From positions 74,905,366 to 74,969,365 of the forward strand of contig NC_051086.1 of the NCBI RefSeq assembly GCF_004664715.2: a stretch of DNA of 64,000 nt. The letters are read 5' to 3'. The notes under the pieces were generated by a model that was given only the letters and a program-made list of their open reading frames with translations, made no database searches and was not told where the DNA came from. How positions within the stretch are numbered: position 1 is the first letter of the stretch; every line of letters starts with the position of its first letter. Shown one piece after another: positions 44,105 through 57,491 of the stretch. A program made the translations under genes and the position numbers. The DNA comes from Peromyscus leucopus. Taxonomy: Eukaryota > Chordata > Mammalia > Rodentia > Cricetidae.

Positions 44105-44310
44105 GGTGGCAGAGGATTCTGTGGCTAGGTGCCCCTCTGAACCCTGTCGTTTTGTAGCCTGGCACCAAGTTGTGTGGACCTGAAGTCCTGGCACTTTGAC
44201 TTAACAACTGTCTTCAAAGATGCTGTCTCAGAGTAAAGCTGGCTCTGTGGGGTAAAGCTTAAATGGCTTACTCTCAGGGTAGTTGGTTCTTGCCCACATT
44301 GGGCACCAGC

Positions 44311-44761
44311 TATACCACCAATTCTAATTTGTTTGAATAACAAAAACCCAGGATCAGATATCACGGTAAATGCTGAAAGAATAGTTTGACCAAGAGAAAA
44401 CCCACAGCCAACTTACCTTTTCAACTCCTCAGCTGACAGGGGGAGATGCTCTCTCTAGAAATCCTCAGACAGAATGACCTGAAATCCTGTATCCACTGGC
44501 TTTATATTACTGTCTCCACCTCCCTGATCCTGGGATTAAAGGTGTGACCCATCCCCACCCCTTGGCTGTTTTAGACTGATTCAATCATATGGAGCCCAGG
44601 GTGGCCCTGAACTTCTGATCTCCTTGCTTTCTCCACCAGAGTGCTGGGATTAAAGGTGTGTGCCACCACTTTCTGGCCTCTATGGCTGACTAGTGGCTGG
44701 ATCTGCCCTGTGATCTTCAGGCCACCTTTATTTGGTAGGGCACAAACAAAATATCACCACA
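44311..44761 (-). repeat. LTR upstream of the second Rbbp6 copy
   Basis: Inverted copy of 26923-27373. Its primer site (44291-44308) reads TGGTGCCCAATGTGGGCA on the minus strand. Confidence 0.85.
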
Positions 44762-46427
44762 GCCATACTCAGCTGCATATGAATTAGAGACCAGGCTACA
44801 TAAGACTTTAAAAAAACAAACAAACAAACCATCAAGATTTGAGGGTCTATGGGTCCCATCTGGCATCAAGCATTTTTCTTCATGCTGTCTTCCATGGCTG
44901 AATTTTAAATGCTCTTAATACTTAGCCTAAAATATTCAATAAAACTATCCATATTTCTTAGGGAAACTTCCAGGTCTCCCAACTTTTTAAATGCCCATTT
45001 CCATCAGAGAGCTGATCAGCAGAGCCTTTCATGGACACTGTCCTTTTTGCATCATGAGCTTCTGCCCATCCACCCAGAGTTGCCTATCCTCTTTCCAGAC
45101 TATGTCTAGCTTGCTTGTCCAAATCTCTCCTACTGCAAAGGCTTCTGTAGCCCATCCCAGGTACCCACAGCACTGATCTCATTTCTCATGGTCAAATTTC
45201 TCTGTCAACAATCTTTCATACAGTGACAAATACATTAGAAAATGAAGCTAGGAAAACAGAATGTTCCTTTCTTGGGGCATTTTGATGTGCTAGCCCACCA
45301 TGTATTGTCTCCATTGCTTTGGAGCCTGTGGTAACCTGTGTTCATTTCAGAAACTCCACCATCTGATCTGCTCCTTTGTCCTTCTTTACCTCTCTATTCC
45401 CATTCCCCATTCTTCCTTAAAACCTCCTGCCTCCTCTCACATTCGTATACAAAATAGAACCCTAAATTTTTTTCTCAGAGAGAAAAATGCTGGCATTTTA
45501 TCTCCTTTAGAATAGGAACACCTCAGTTGAAATGAGCATCAGAAACTTATACAGTCCAAAAATGTGATCTTCCTCATCTCTTTACAAACTCACTTTTTTT
45601 TTTAACCAACCTTCATTCCTTCTGGATTTAACTGCTTTTAAAAGCAACCAAATCTGCAGATATTTCTCAGGTGATGGACGCTTGCCTAGCATCCAAAAAG
45701 CCCTGGCTTCAATCGCCTCTCTTTTGTAAAATCATAAAACTGAGCATGGTGGTGCACTTGTGGCCCATGGTCCACATAGTGGGTATATGAAGAGCATGGT
45801 CTATGGGAAACCCTGTCTCAATTTTAAAAAGCACAAAGTTAAACAGACCTACTTAGTTATTAGTACATTCAATTACTATTAGTGCAGTTTTTGCTGTTAG
45901 GTTTTCTGTAAGTGCAGTGTAGAGCAATTCAGTACCATCAAAGCTTAATTTGGAGATTGTATTGGAACTCAAATCTAACCTGAATATCTAACCCCATTTT
46001 CTCTTAGGAAAACACAGTTCAACTGAGACTTTTATTACACATTGCACTAGTTCGTGAACAGTATGGCCTGGGCGAAATTTAAAGTTACTATTTCTCTTCT
46101 CAGGTTTTTCCAGGCGAAAAGATAAATGGACCCTTCAGTCAAGCATCCCACCCCTCCGTCCCTGTAGCTGGTGTGCTGATGACATTCCAGGGATTCAGCA
46201 ACAGAGTGATCACCTCCCAGGTAGTTTCACTCTGGCTCCCTGTGTTGGTTGTTATGACTATGTTCAAGCCTCCTTGCTTGAACAGGGCTCAGTGTTGAAA
46301 TCTATCTCCAGGGTTCCTGCACTGGGATTGATGCTCGTTTTCAGGTCCCTAGATTAACTTTGTCTCAAACAGAAGCCAACCCACACCATTATTCCAGCCC
46401 CCAAGCACACACACAAGATCACACCTG
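44762..46427. other. Host spacer of the right arm
   Basis: Counterpart of 25253-26922. About 45100-46400 carries many substitutions and small indels relative to the left arm, whereas 44762-45090 is nearly identical. Confidence 0.75.
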
Positions 46428-46818
46428 TGTGGTGATATATTGTGTACCCCAATAAGTTTGAGGATCAGAGGACAAAGCCAGCCACTTAACAAGTCATAGA
46501 GGTCAAGTGGTGCTGGCACACACCTCTAATCCTATCACTCAGGAGGCTGAGATGTGTCTGGATCTCTATGAGTTCAAGGCCACACTGGGCTACATGAGAG
46601 AAACAGAGCCAGACACACACCTTTAATCCCAGGAAGTAGATGCAGGACACAGAAAGTTATATAAGGTATGAGGAAACAGGAAATCACTTGCTTTAGACTG
46701 AGGATGTTGTAGAGGTAAGAATTAGTGGCTGACTGCTGTGCTTCTCTGATTTTTCAGCTTTCACCCCAATATCTGGCTGGAGGTTTCTGTTATTAGACCA
46801 CTTAAGATTTGAATAACA
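46428..46818 (+). repeat. 5' LTR of ERV D, right-arm copy
   Basis: 391 bp, inverse of 24852-25252 with a deletion of about 10 bases in the second SINE-like module. Its primer site follows at 46821-46838. Confidence 0.83.
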
Positions 46819-46838
46819 TCTGGTGTCCATCTTGAGGG

Positions 46839-49380
46839 GCACAAATTCACCGAAAACTGCTTGCCTGTGGCATTGCAGGCTCTGGCTCAGGTCTGAGCTG
46901 CATGCAGCCAGAGTCTCCACCCCACATGGGCTGGAGTCCCTAACCCACTGGCCAATTTGTTGTTGCAGCCTCTCTGCTTCTTCTCTGCTGGTGGGTTGTG
47001 GCTCTCATCCCCATCTTGGGCTGCTACCACACTAGGTAGCTGCTTTGAAACCCACTAGGCTTCTACTGTTCTACGCTGAAGCAGTCAGTCTCACATCTGA
47101 AACATCATTGTCAGCAGATTTAAAAAGGTGGTTAATATGAATGCCAAGATAAAAGTTTTAGGTAAACTTGTTAAAATAGATCATAGAGATACTCAGACCC
47201 AGACATAGGAATTTAAAGGTGAACCAATCTCAGCATTGCATTATATGGTTACAGAAAAACAGCCTAAGGCTTTCAAACAGTCAACCTTAATCTATCCAAT
47301 AACCTGACAGGAACTGCCAAATGCTGAAGGCTCTATAAGAGCTGACTGAACTCCTGTGCAAATGTTAGATTTAAGGAGATTCAAAGATGCTATAGTCTCA
47401 GATGTATGTATCCCCCATTTGTGAAGCAGACATAAAACTCATGGTCAATGTGAATTATTCCTCAAGACTGGAAGGATTTGGTTACAGCTGTCTTAGTAGC
47501 TGGTCCCCAATGACAATGGTGGATGGATGGGCTGAGACCATTGAATAACAAAGTAGGAATAGAGGTATGGAAATCTCCCAAAATCAAATTCTTGGAGAGG
47601 GAGATTATGCTAATGTAGAAAGACAATCTCTATATGATGACCACACCCTGGCTTTATGCCAAATAGCAGCCTTGAATGCTTGGGACAGAATTAAAGAAGT
47701 AGGAAAGAAAATTGAGTCATTTTCAAAAGTTATACAGGGTGAAAAGAAACCTTCACTAATTTCTTACAAAGACTGTCTTCAGCAGTAAATAGAATGTTAC
47801 CAATTCAGAAGCTAGACAGATAATAATTGAATCTCTGGCTTTTGAAAATGCTAATACACAATGAAAATGGGTAAATAGGTCATTAAAGGCAAGATCATTA
47901 CCCTTGGAGGAATGGATCTGAGATACAGTAAATATTGAATCTCATGGCCATGATGATACTTGGTAGGAGCGGTGATTTCTAGAGGTTTAAAAAAAAAAAA
48001 AACTAATAATGTCAGGTATTTTAATTGCAGTAAACAATGTCACCTAAAAAGGGCCTATAAACAGAGCATTCCTAGAAATAATGTTTTTTCAAGGAACAAT
48101 GGCAACAGAATGCCCCTCCCTTCTGGATTATGCAGAAGGTATGGTAAAGGCAATCATTGGACTAATGAATGTAGATCAACAAGGTACAACCAGGTAATCC
48201 TTTGCCTTTGCCATTGGGATACTCCCTGAGGGACCTCTCATAGGCCCACATGTCAAATTCAGTGCAGTCCTTTCCTGCCATCATAAAAGAAACCCCTTCC
48301 TAGAGCAATTAAAGAATCTAATTCCTATTGTAAAAAAAAATCATACTGCTCTGGGTGATAGAACAGCTATATAAGAGAGAACAAAAAATTTGGGAGAAAC
48401 CATGAAGTGATTTTTTGGGCAAACTTCCATAAATGAACAAACATCAAAATTAAAAATACAAATGAATAATGTTCTCATTGAAAGTCTTGTAGACACAGGG
48501 CAGAAGTAACAATAATTGCACCAGAATCTTGACATCCAAATTGGCCTCTTCAGGAGGTAAATGTTCAGATGTTAGGGATTGGGACAATATATCAAGTGAA
48601 ACAGAGTGCTAGATAGGTCGAATGTATAGGGCCTGAAGGACGGGAGGAAAATTAAAGCCATATGTGGCTAATATAGCAATGAATTTATGGGGACATGATT
48701 TATTACAACAATGGAATACTCAGATTAACAACCTCAGAAACAAACCATAAACTAACACAGATTTTTGAGAAAAATATTAGAAGGTATTATAAACATCAGT
48801 TACTAATCATCCAGCTAGTACAAGAACAGGGCACAACACCTGCTGATCTTTCAAAGACACCCACAGCCCTACCTTTAAAATGGTAAACAGACAAGCCTGT
48901 ATGGTTTCAGCAATGGCCTTTAAAAACAGAGAAAGTATAGCCTTAGAACAGCTGGTACATGATCAGTTAAATGTTTGGCATATTTAAGAATCAACCAGCC
49001 CTTGGAATTCTCCTGGATTTGTTATTAAAAAGAAATCTGGTAAGTGGAGAATGGTGACAGATCTGAGAACTATTAGCAAGGTAATTCAGCCAATGGGCTC
49101 TCTACAATCTGGAATTCCTTTGCCTACTATATTACCTAAAGGATGGCTTTTTATACTTATCAGTTTAAAAGACTGTTTCTTCTCAATACCCTTACAAGAA
49201 AAGGCAGAGAAAAATTTGCCTTCATAGTACCTACTTACAATAATTCTCAGCCTGTTAAGAGCTATCAATGCAAGATTCTCCCACAGGGAATGTTAAATAA
49301 CCCAACCTTGTGCCAATATTTTGTATGACAGCTGTTAGAAATAACAACATGTAAACAATTTCTTTAAATGGCAGAGAAAA
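46839..49380 (+). pseudogene. ERV D gag-pro-pol remnant, right-arm copy
   Basis: Same order and breaks as 22290-24831: capsid fragment (47567-47788), knuckle region (about 48030-48180), protease region (about 48480-48600) and truncated RT (about 48960-49328). Confidence 0.82.
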
Positions 49381-49419
49381 GGAACCCAAAAAAGTCCTAA
49401 ACTGTAATACAAGTAGAGG

Positions 49420-49671
49420 TGTAGTGATATTTGCTCCACCATGACCTTGGGCTACAGGGCCTGAAAGAGGCAGTGCTTTCTGCCATTGTATGTGATATCT
49501 TTTAAGGGATATCTCCCTGTTCCTGCCTGTGAGTTGGCTTTGGTCCCAGTCAGATCAGAAAATGACTTCAGTTGTCTACTACATTCTGTATTCATGAGTG
49601 TATTTCCTCAATTTACCTTAATAAATTACCCTAATACTTCTTAAACAGACTCCTATGGATTCATCACTTTA
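49420..49671 (+). repeat. 5' LTR of ERV C, right-arm copy
   Basis: Start TGTAGTGATATTTGCTCC, end TTCATCACTTTA, preceded by TAGAGG (49414-49419), the complement of the left-arm flank. The primer site lies at 49674-49691. Confidence 0.86.
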
Positions 49672-50790
49672 TCTGGCACCAAAATATGTGGATTTAAACC
49701 CCACATGCCTCTCCTGGGCTACTGCATGACCAAATCCTAATGCCCATGAGTGGCTGCAGATGAATTTCGTCACCTTGCAGAGCCCTCAACAGTACAAACC
49801 CCCAGAGACTGCCTGACCCTGCGGCCATGTGGGGAGCCTGTAGGTCATGAACCTCACTAGGCCAGTGAGCCAGGGACTCCCAGACCAGGCAGCTCTCGTG
49901 GCAGCAGTTCTTGTAACCACTGCCAAAAGCATGCACATTCTGTGACAGATAGAGCATTGCATCAGAGAGAAAGGTATCCATACTAGATTCCTCTCTAGTT
50001 CCATGCTTGTAGCAGCTGGACAAGTCACAGACTCCTGCCTGGTTAGAGATCACCAGCAGAATGTTCCCTTACTTTTAAAAAGTGTTCAGTGTAGCTGCTG
50101 CCAATTCCAGGACACCCTAAGCCACTGCCTTGGCCATGACCACTACCTCCATCTTGTGTGCAGCACACATGCACTGCCAGCCCTATAGTACCAGCCAGAC
50201 AGTTGGCTCCTGCCAGGCTCGTGACCACTTCCATCTCATTGGTGTATTGCCTCGATGTTGTATATAATCTGTTGTGGTCCCAGCAACCCTACCTAGTGAT
50301 TAGGGGTTGACTGGGTGAGAGCTTAATTCAAAGCAACTATTCAGAGAGCCTGAGTCAGCATGCAACACACCTGTTTTGGTGCTACACCTGTGAACCATAC
50401 TGGCCAAACAATGATACTACACACAAAAATCATCATACGAATCAGTCATTTGCCTAACCTGATTAATTACACCTGGAATTGGACACATAGGACAATCTTT
50501 TGAGGATTTATCTGAGATAAATTACTTGATAATTTTACACTTTAAACTGGTTAATAAATAATCAAATTAATTAAATTTTTCTTTACTAATTTGAATATTT
50601 CTCAAAAAATGACAATTTTACCACTCAGGAATTTAAGATCTTTTTTGTTTGTACTATGAACGAAATGTTGTAGGACATATACGACTTTCCTGGGACATAT
50701 ATAATGTCCACCATTTTATCAATTAGCATTGCGATTCATTTCATCTCATTGAAAAATTGACTTAATAATAACAGCAATAATTAGACATTA

Positions 50791-52200
50791 ATGGAACTGA
50801 TACAGAACTTAAATAGAAGGATTCTTTCACTGGAATCCAGTAATTTTCCACAAGAACTTCAGTCCATTAATAATAACTGGACAACCAGATTTAATTCTAT
50901 TGATAACAAATGTGAATACTTAATGGATAAAACAATAACTCTTCAGAATAATCTTAATCCCATTAAGAAAAATTCTAAGGAGGAAAGACCATCACTAATT
51001 GATAGAATAAAGTCTGTGAAACAATACATTTCTAAAGAACATAAAAAATTGTATGATTCCATAAAATCTCTAGACTCCTTTACAAGAGAAGAAGTTCAAA
51101 CTGCAGAAAGCAGTAGTTAATCCATTTCAAGCTCTGGAGGAGTCTCTCAGTAAGGATGATAAAAAAAAAAAAACAGCTGAGAAGCAGAAGGGCAGAGCCA
51201 TACAAGTAATAAGATTGCAGATGTTCTTATAAAATAGCTTATCCTGTCACCATCCATGAGAAGCCAGCAGTTGATATGCATGCTGAAGAATATATAGAAT
51301 ATACCTGGCAACCTATTCATATGAGAGATTTTTTAAAATATTAAGGAGGCAATAGTCACCAATGGAATACATTCAACATATGTTAAACATGTTAAATACG
51401 TGCTCTTCTAGAAACAGAATCATACTAGATGACTGGAATCAGTTAATTTCAGCTGTATTAGAGTACAGCCAGCAGTTACAATGGAAAAGCTGGTTAAGAC
51501 AAGAGGCTAAGGACCTTGAACAGCAAGGTAAAATCAGAGGTTTTGAGATCTCCCAAGATCAAATTCTTGGTGAGGGCCCTTTTGCTGATTTAAATGTACA
51601 AACTACCTTGGATAAGCATATATTATCCCAATGCCAAACAGCAGCTTTAAGTACTTAGAAAAAAAATCCAGAACCAGGGAAACCAACTGAGCTATATACA
51701 AAGATTTTTCAAGAGTCAAAAGAACCATTTACTGATTAAAAAAATATAATGTTTGTATAAAAGGCAATATCATACCCACAATTAAGACAAATATTAACTC
51801 AGTCTTTGGGTTTTGATAATACTAATACCAACTGCAAAAGCATTATTGCACCTTTAAAGGTCAGGTAATCACCTATGGGAGAATGGATTCAACATATAAA
51901 CAGTGTTGAGTCTCTTAACTATGGTAATAAGGGTTGAATAGGAGTGGTGATTTCCAAAGGTATAAGTAGGAATCAAGGTAACAAATGTTTTGCCTGTGGT
52001 ACAGTAGGTCCTTTAAGAAGAAATTGTACACAGGGTGCTCCTAGAAGCAATGCTTCTTCTAGAAATGACCCTAATAAGAGTACCCAACCTTCTGGATTAT
52101 GGATAAGATGTGGTAAATACCAACATTAGACCAATGAATGCAGATCAACAAGATACATACCAGGCAATCCTTTACCAAAGAAAAATGCCTGGGGGGGCTT
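50791..52200 (+). pseudogene. gag: ERV C gag remnant, right-arm copy
   Basis: N-terminal coiled-coil-like part (from 50791), capsid part (51362-51658) and decayed zinc knuckles (51944-52140). A one-base difference ends the first frame earlier than in the left arm (51120). Confidence 0.84.
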
Positions 52201-52369
52201 TCACAGTCCCCAAATTAAATGTGGTCCAAACATTTCCAATCACTGTAGAGGAAAGTCCTCCCCAGGACAATTAAATAACCCAGGGCATAATGGAAAGAGT
52301 GATACTGTACTGGATGATAGAACAACTTTGATAGATTAATCAAAAATTCCATAAAATGAATATTTTGGC

Positions 52370-53798
52370 AGATTTTTATAAATGAACAAACAACAAAGAT
52401 TAAAGTGTCAATGAATAATATTATCCTTGAAGGATTAGTGGAAACAAGTGCAGATGTGACTATAATGACACCAAAATCATGGCATCTAAATTGCCCTGTC
52501 AATAGGTAGATGCCCAATTTCTAGGGACTGGAACCCTATCTCAGGTAAAACAAAGTTCAAGATGGGCTGAATGCAGAGGGCCAGAAGGAAAAAGAGGAAG
52601 GCTGAAGCCATATGTGACAAATGTAGCAGTAAATCTTTGAAGCCAAGACCTTTTATAGCAATGGAGTACCCAGATTAAAATTCCTCCAATCTCAGGAGTG
52701 GAATATAGACCAATTTACATTCCTGGGAATAATATTATAAGATACTATAAAAAAACAGCCACCAAACATTTAAGCTGTACTTAAACAGAGAACAATTGAT
52801 GTTGAACTCTAGGAAGTACCAACAGCCCTACCTTTAAATTGGCTAACTGAAAAACCATTGGAGTTGGACAATGGCCCATGACACAAGAGAAACTACAAGC
52901 TTTAGGACAGCTGGTTCAGGAGCAGTTAAATGCTCAACACATTGAAGAATCTACCAGCCATTGGAATTCTCCTATATTTGTTATTAAAAAGAAATCTGGT
53001 AAATGAAGTGTGCTGACAGATCTGAGAGCCATAAATAAAGTATTTCAGCCTATGAGCTCCCTACAGAATGGCAGGCCTTTGCCCTTTCTGTTACCTAAAA
53101 AAAATGGCCTATTAGAGTTATCATTTGAAAGACTGTTTCTTCACCATACCTCTACAAGAAAAAGAGAAAATTTTGCCTTCACAGTACCTACTTACAATAA
53201 TTCCCAGCCAGTCAAGTAGATCAATGGAAGGTCCTCCCACAGGGAATGTTAAATAGCCCTATCCTGTGCCAATAATTTGTGCAAAAACCATTGGAAATAA
53301 TTCATGCAGAATTTCCACAATCTATAATCTACCACTATATGGATGATATCGTATTAGCTGATCCAATGGTAGGTACCTTAGAAAACATGTTTGAAGAAGT
53401 AAAGAAAATTTTGCCTTGCTGGGGACTACAAATTCTTTCTGAAAAAATAAAAATAGGAAATTCTATTAATTACTTACAATATAAGAAGGATCTACAAAAA
53501 ATTAAACCCCAAAAGGTAAAACTCAAGAGAGATCAATTACAGACTCTTAATGGTTTTCAAAAATACTTAGGAAGCATTTCCAACTTATAGACTATCATTG
53601 GAATACACAAAGATGAACTAGCAAATTTGACCATACTCTGGAAGGAGACAAGGATTTATAAAGTCCAAGAGAATTATCAGCTGAAGCTGAGAAGGAATTG
53701 GCTCTAGTAGAAAAGAAAATAGAAGAGGCACATGTGGATCATGTGAATCCAGAACTTAACTGCATTGTGGTCATACTACCCTCCAGACACTCTCCCAC
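52370..53798 (+). pseudogene. pol: ERV C protease and RT remnant, right-arm copy, cut by gap
   Basis: Protease region about 52400-52700. RT about 52880-53590 with the YHYMDD site near 53330. The sequence stops at the gap in the segment corresponding to 17851. Confidence 0.84.
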
Positions 53799-54298
53799 NN
53801 NNNNNNNNNNNNNNNNNNNNNNNNNNNNNNNNNNNNNNNNNNNNNNNNNNNNNNNNNNNNNNNNNNNNNNNNNNNNNNNNNNNNNNNNNNNNNNNNNNNN
53901 NNNNNNNNNNNNNNNNNNNNNNNNNNNNNNNNNNNNNNNNNNNNNNNNNNNNNNNNNNNNNNNNNNNNNNNNNNNNNNNNNNNNNNNNNNNNNNNNNNNN
54001 NNNNNNNNNNNNNNNNNNNNNNNNNNNNNNNNNNNNNNNNNNNNNNNNNNNNNNNNNNNNNNNNNNNNNNNNNNNNNNNNNNNNNNNNNNNNNNNNNNNN
54101 NNNNNNNNNNNNNNNNNNNNNNNNNNNNNNNNNNNNNNNNNNNNNNNNNNNNNNNNNNNNNNNNNNNNNNNNNNNNNNNNNNNNNNNNNNNNNNNNNNNN
54201 NNNNNNNNNNNNNNNNNNNNNNNNNNNNNNNNNNNNNNNNNNNNNNNNNNNNNNNNNNNNNNNNNNNNNNNNNNNNNNNNNNNNNNNNNNNNNNNNNN
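53799..54298. other. Assembly gap, 500 N
   Basis: Second fixed-length gap. It separates the inverted-arm contig from the Mbtd1-bearing contig. Confidence 0.99.
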
Positions 54299-54406
54299 TT
54301 TCCTGGAGCTCACTTGGTAGCCCAGGCTGGCCTCGAACTGACAGAAATCCGCCTGGCTCTGCCTCCCGAGTGCTGGGATTAAAGGCGTGTGCCACCACCG
54401 CCCGGC
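54299..54406 (-). repeat. B1 SINE cut by the gap
   Basis: Reverse-complement B1 (CCTGGAGCTCACTTGGTAGC to GTGTGCCACCACCGCCCGGC), missing the part that would lie in the gap. Confidence 0.88.
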
Positions 54407-54494
54407 TAGCTTTATTATATGTATGTATGTGCCTACTGGAAAAAAATATAGCATACAGTACACATGATCTCTCTCTCTCTATATATATACACAC

Positions 54495-54625
54495 ATACAT
54501 AAAGACCCTGAGGCAGGGTCTTTCTAGGCTGCCCAGATTGACTTAGAATTTGTTGTAATTTTCCTGCCTAACCTCACAAGTGCTAGGATTACAGGTGTGT
54601 GATATCATCATGCTCAGCCTTATTT
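54495..54625 (-). repeat. Old B1 SINE
   Basis: Decayed reverse-complement B1: GAGGCAGGGTCTTTCTAGGC to GCTAGGATTACAGGTGTGTG. Confidence 0.65.
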
Positions 54626-54637
54626 TATTTTTTTTTA

Positions 54638-54710
54638 TGGTGCTGGGGACTGAATTTAGTTTTGTGAATGCTAGGTCAGCACTCTACCACTGGGCTACAC
54701 TTCCAGACTC
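54638..54710 (-). repeat. ID-type SINE
   Basis: GTGCTGGGGACTGAATTTAG and GCTAGGTCAGCACTCTACCA, CTGGGCTACA are the reverse complement of the tRNA-Ala-derived ID core. Confidence 0.7.
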
Positions 54711-54764
54711 TGTGTGCTGATTTTAGTTATGAAGCTATCTTTAAAAAATTAATGACCCCTCTCC

Positions 54765-55015
54765 CAGTCCAGGTGTGTTGGCTCACACCAATAGTCCCAG
54801 CAGTCTAGAGGCTGAAGAAAGCAGATCATGAGTTTGAGGCCAGCAAAGACTATATACTATATAACAAGACCAACAAATAAATACAAAACCCAGCCCTAGG
54901 ACATCTTTTTAGCTGGCCTGGAACTTGATATATAGATGGATTAGACTAGCCTTGAACTCACAAAGATCCTGAATGTTCAGAATAAAGGCACACACCATCA
55001 TAGCTAGCACTTCTG
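54765..55015. repeat. Two old B1-like SINE fragments
   Basis: A plus-strand fragment (GTGTTGGCTCACACCAATAG to GAGTTTGAGGCCAGC, about 54770-54880) is followed by a minus-strand fragment (about 54915-55010). Confidence 0.55.
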
Positions 55016-55019
55016 ACAT

Positions 55020-57480
55020 CTTATTTACTAATTTTAAGGAATAATGTTTTGAGAGATGACAATTCAACTTACTTTGGTTCCTATTTTGGTATCGATGGTA
55101 AAAAACTTAATAGTCCAAAGACAAAAAAGTGAATATACTGTGTATAGTAAGAACAGAAGAAACAACACACTGATGAAAGGCAAAGCATGTACAACTGTAT
55201 AGTTCCTTCTTTGCTTAATATAAATGTGTTCTAATGAACAGCAGCAAATATGCAACAGCTGTCTTTCAGATCTAACCAACATGCAGCAAGTATTAGAGAC
55301 ATTTCAGTACTATCCCAAAGATAAACATGGAAACAAAGCCCACATTTCATTAAAGGTGCAGTACCTACAATAAAAGGTTGAACGTTATCTTGTTATACGA
55401 TGATTAGATGGCTAAATGAATGGGAATTACCATGCTTCAAGATCAAAGATGTCTCACTCAAATGGATGTATTTTTATGTAAGACAGATAAGCTGAGGTCT
55501 TAAAGCACATCCTAAAGCTGTATGCATTTGTACTCAAAACAAGTATCTGGGATAGAATCATGTTAAAATATGGAAATGATGTACTTCAAAATCATTCAAG
55601 ATAAAGGTGGAACATTCACTCAGATATGGAATGTTTTAATGCAAACTTTCACTTTTCATGGAAACTATAAAAGTCTGTCTGGTATCATCCTTTCTTCCTG
55701 GCCTTTATTCTCAACTAGTGACAATGAATGCACTAGGTCAAGTGGCTCAGTGTCACATTCTACACCAATGCCATTTCTAAACTCGGCTTTCAAAAGGGAT
55801 TCACTTTAGTGACACTAATCACGAACATTCACAAGAGAAACAAATGGAAGTCACATCTCATAGGTACAAAGCCAATAATAATACATTCTCCAAACAGCTA
55901 ATCCAACCATGACTTTCAGACATGAAGGCAGTAGTTTCCACAGCATTTCCCTGAGCAGATCATACCACAGCCCCTAGGACACACCCCAGAGCTCAGAGGA
56001 CAGGCACTAAAAAAAGGAGGAAGTCAAAGCCACGAGGTTTTTCCTTGTAGCATCTCACAAGTCAAGTTTAGCTTGTAAATAGGAACCTCTATCAAAACAT
56101 GACACATACTTCCAAAATTAGTCTGTTTAAATAAAGTGCTCTGAAGAGCTAATACAAATTTTAAAATGTAAGAATATTCATATTTTGTATCAACTATTTC
56201 ATAAATAGCACGTGTGAAAAGAGAAAAGTTAAAAACGAACTGGAATACTCTCAGTCCTTAGAGGTGGGTGCTTAGCAGAGTAGCTAACACTGTTGGTGTT
56301 GATGAGACAGGGTCTCTCAGGAGGCTGCCTGGAATTCCTGATCTTCCTGCTGGGTTTACAGGTCTTACCACCATGCCTGGCCACAGCAGACAAAATCTGG
56401 GATTTGTAACCCTAATCTGCTCTTCATATAAAATGAAGCATAGAAACTTCCGTTGATGTAAGGCTACCATAGTGATTGTCAGAAAAACTGACTGGTGGAA
56501 AGCTCAAGATGGCCACACACACTGTCAGAGCTGTGACGCTAAGGAGAACATCTTCAACGGAAGTGAAAAAAAAACGGCTGATAATGTCAGGTACAGACAT
56601 CCTGGCAAAGAGAAAAAGATGGGAACAAAGTTCTAAATTCCATGCAGGTTTTCAAACTATAGAAGGAAAAGCTTTCAAACATTTAGGAAAAGCTGATCGG
56701 CTAGAGCAAGTCAGCTGGAAAGCAATCCTTAAGCTGTGGAAGGATACACACTAATCAAACATGCACTCTGGCTTTGAAGCTCCAAGATCAGGACTCCTGT
56801 CTAGAGGAAGTTTTGGTCTTCGCAATTACAAGGCAAAACCTTGAGCAGTCTTCCCTGACTCTACGATCTTGACCTAACTAACCAAACACCAAGAAATGTC
56901 ATTTACTTAATCACTGTGCACACTGCAACATGGAATTATGGAAAAAAATTTCAATCTAATTCAACACTATGATATATAGGTAATGTGTTTCAAGTCTGTG
57001 ATGATACTCAGATAAGATTTACTACCAAAACCAAAATTCCTTGAACTCAACACACACAATTTTCAAGAACAAACCATTATGGGAATGCTATGAAAAATGT
57101 CTCACTTTTAGGTCTGACTAATTAGATGAGTTCTTCAGGATCTTTCTCTCCCTCAAGTCACATGGAAGTCTACAATGTAATATGTTAGCAATTTTACTTA
57201 AAACATGAAGTATAGAGGGTACCTCAAAATTCCAAAAGCTAAAGTGACAGCTTTCACAGATGCTCCATAAAGACAACAAAAACTCCTTTCCTGATAACTC
57301 ATCTTAGTGAAATGACTACCAAGAACCAGTGAAAATGGGTATTTTAGTAAAAAAGAAGAAAAAAAAACAAAACAAAAAAACAAAAACCCCAATGAGTCAG
57401 CATTTGTTGCGCCAGACCATGCTTTGTCTCCCACCACCCTGCCCAGCACCTGACCCTCTGTAGTACCTGTGGTGCTGCCG
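55020..57480. other. SINE-poor stretch, no gene identified
   Basis: About 2.4 kb with only one SINE-like patch (about 56300-56390), compared with a SINE every few hundred bases to the right. It could be untranslated or conserved non-coding sequence of the neighbouring gene. The 92-codon plus frame at 56476-56754 has no recognised similarity. Confidence 0.45.
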
Positions 57481-57491
57481 TGACTAGTTAC

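Larger units (their letters stand above)
43395..53798 (-). repeat. Right arm of a 10.4-kb inverted duplication (copy of 17851-28293)
   Basis: Every landmark of 17851-28293 recurs here in reverse order and orientation: the Rbbp6 start, its LTR, the spacer, ERV D, and the ERV C 5' LTR, gag and pol. End bases match directly (43395 pairs with 28293, 53798 with 17851). The arms are 10443 and 10404 bp long. This arm starts and stops exactly at the two N gaps. Most of it looks about 99% identical to the left arm, except roughly 45100-46400. Confidence 0.93.

Noticed and set aside
53698..54546. Open frames of 205-282 codons across 53799-54298
   Set aside because: Produced by the second N gap joining an ERV pol fragment to a B1 element.
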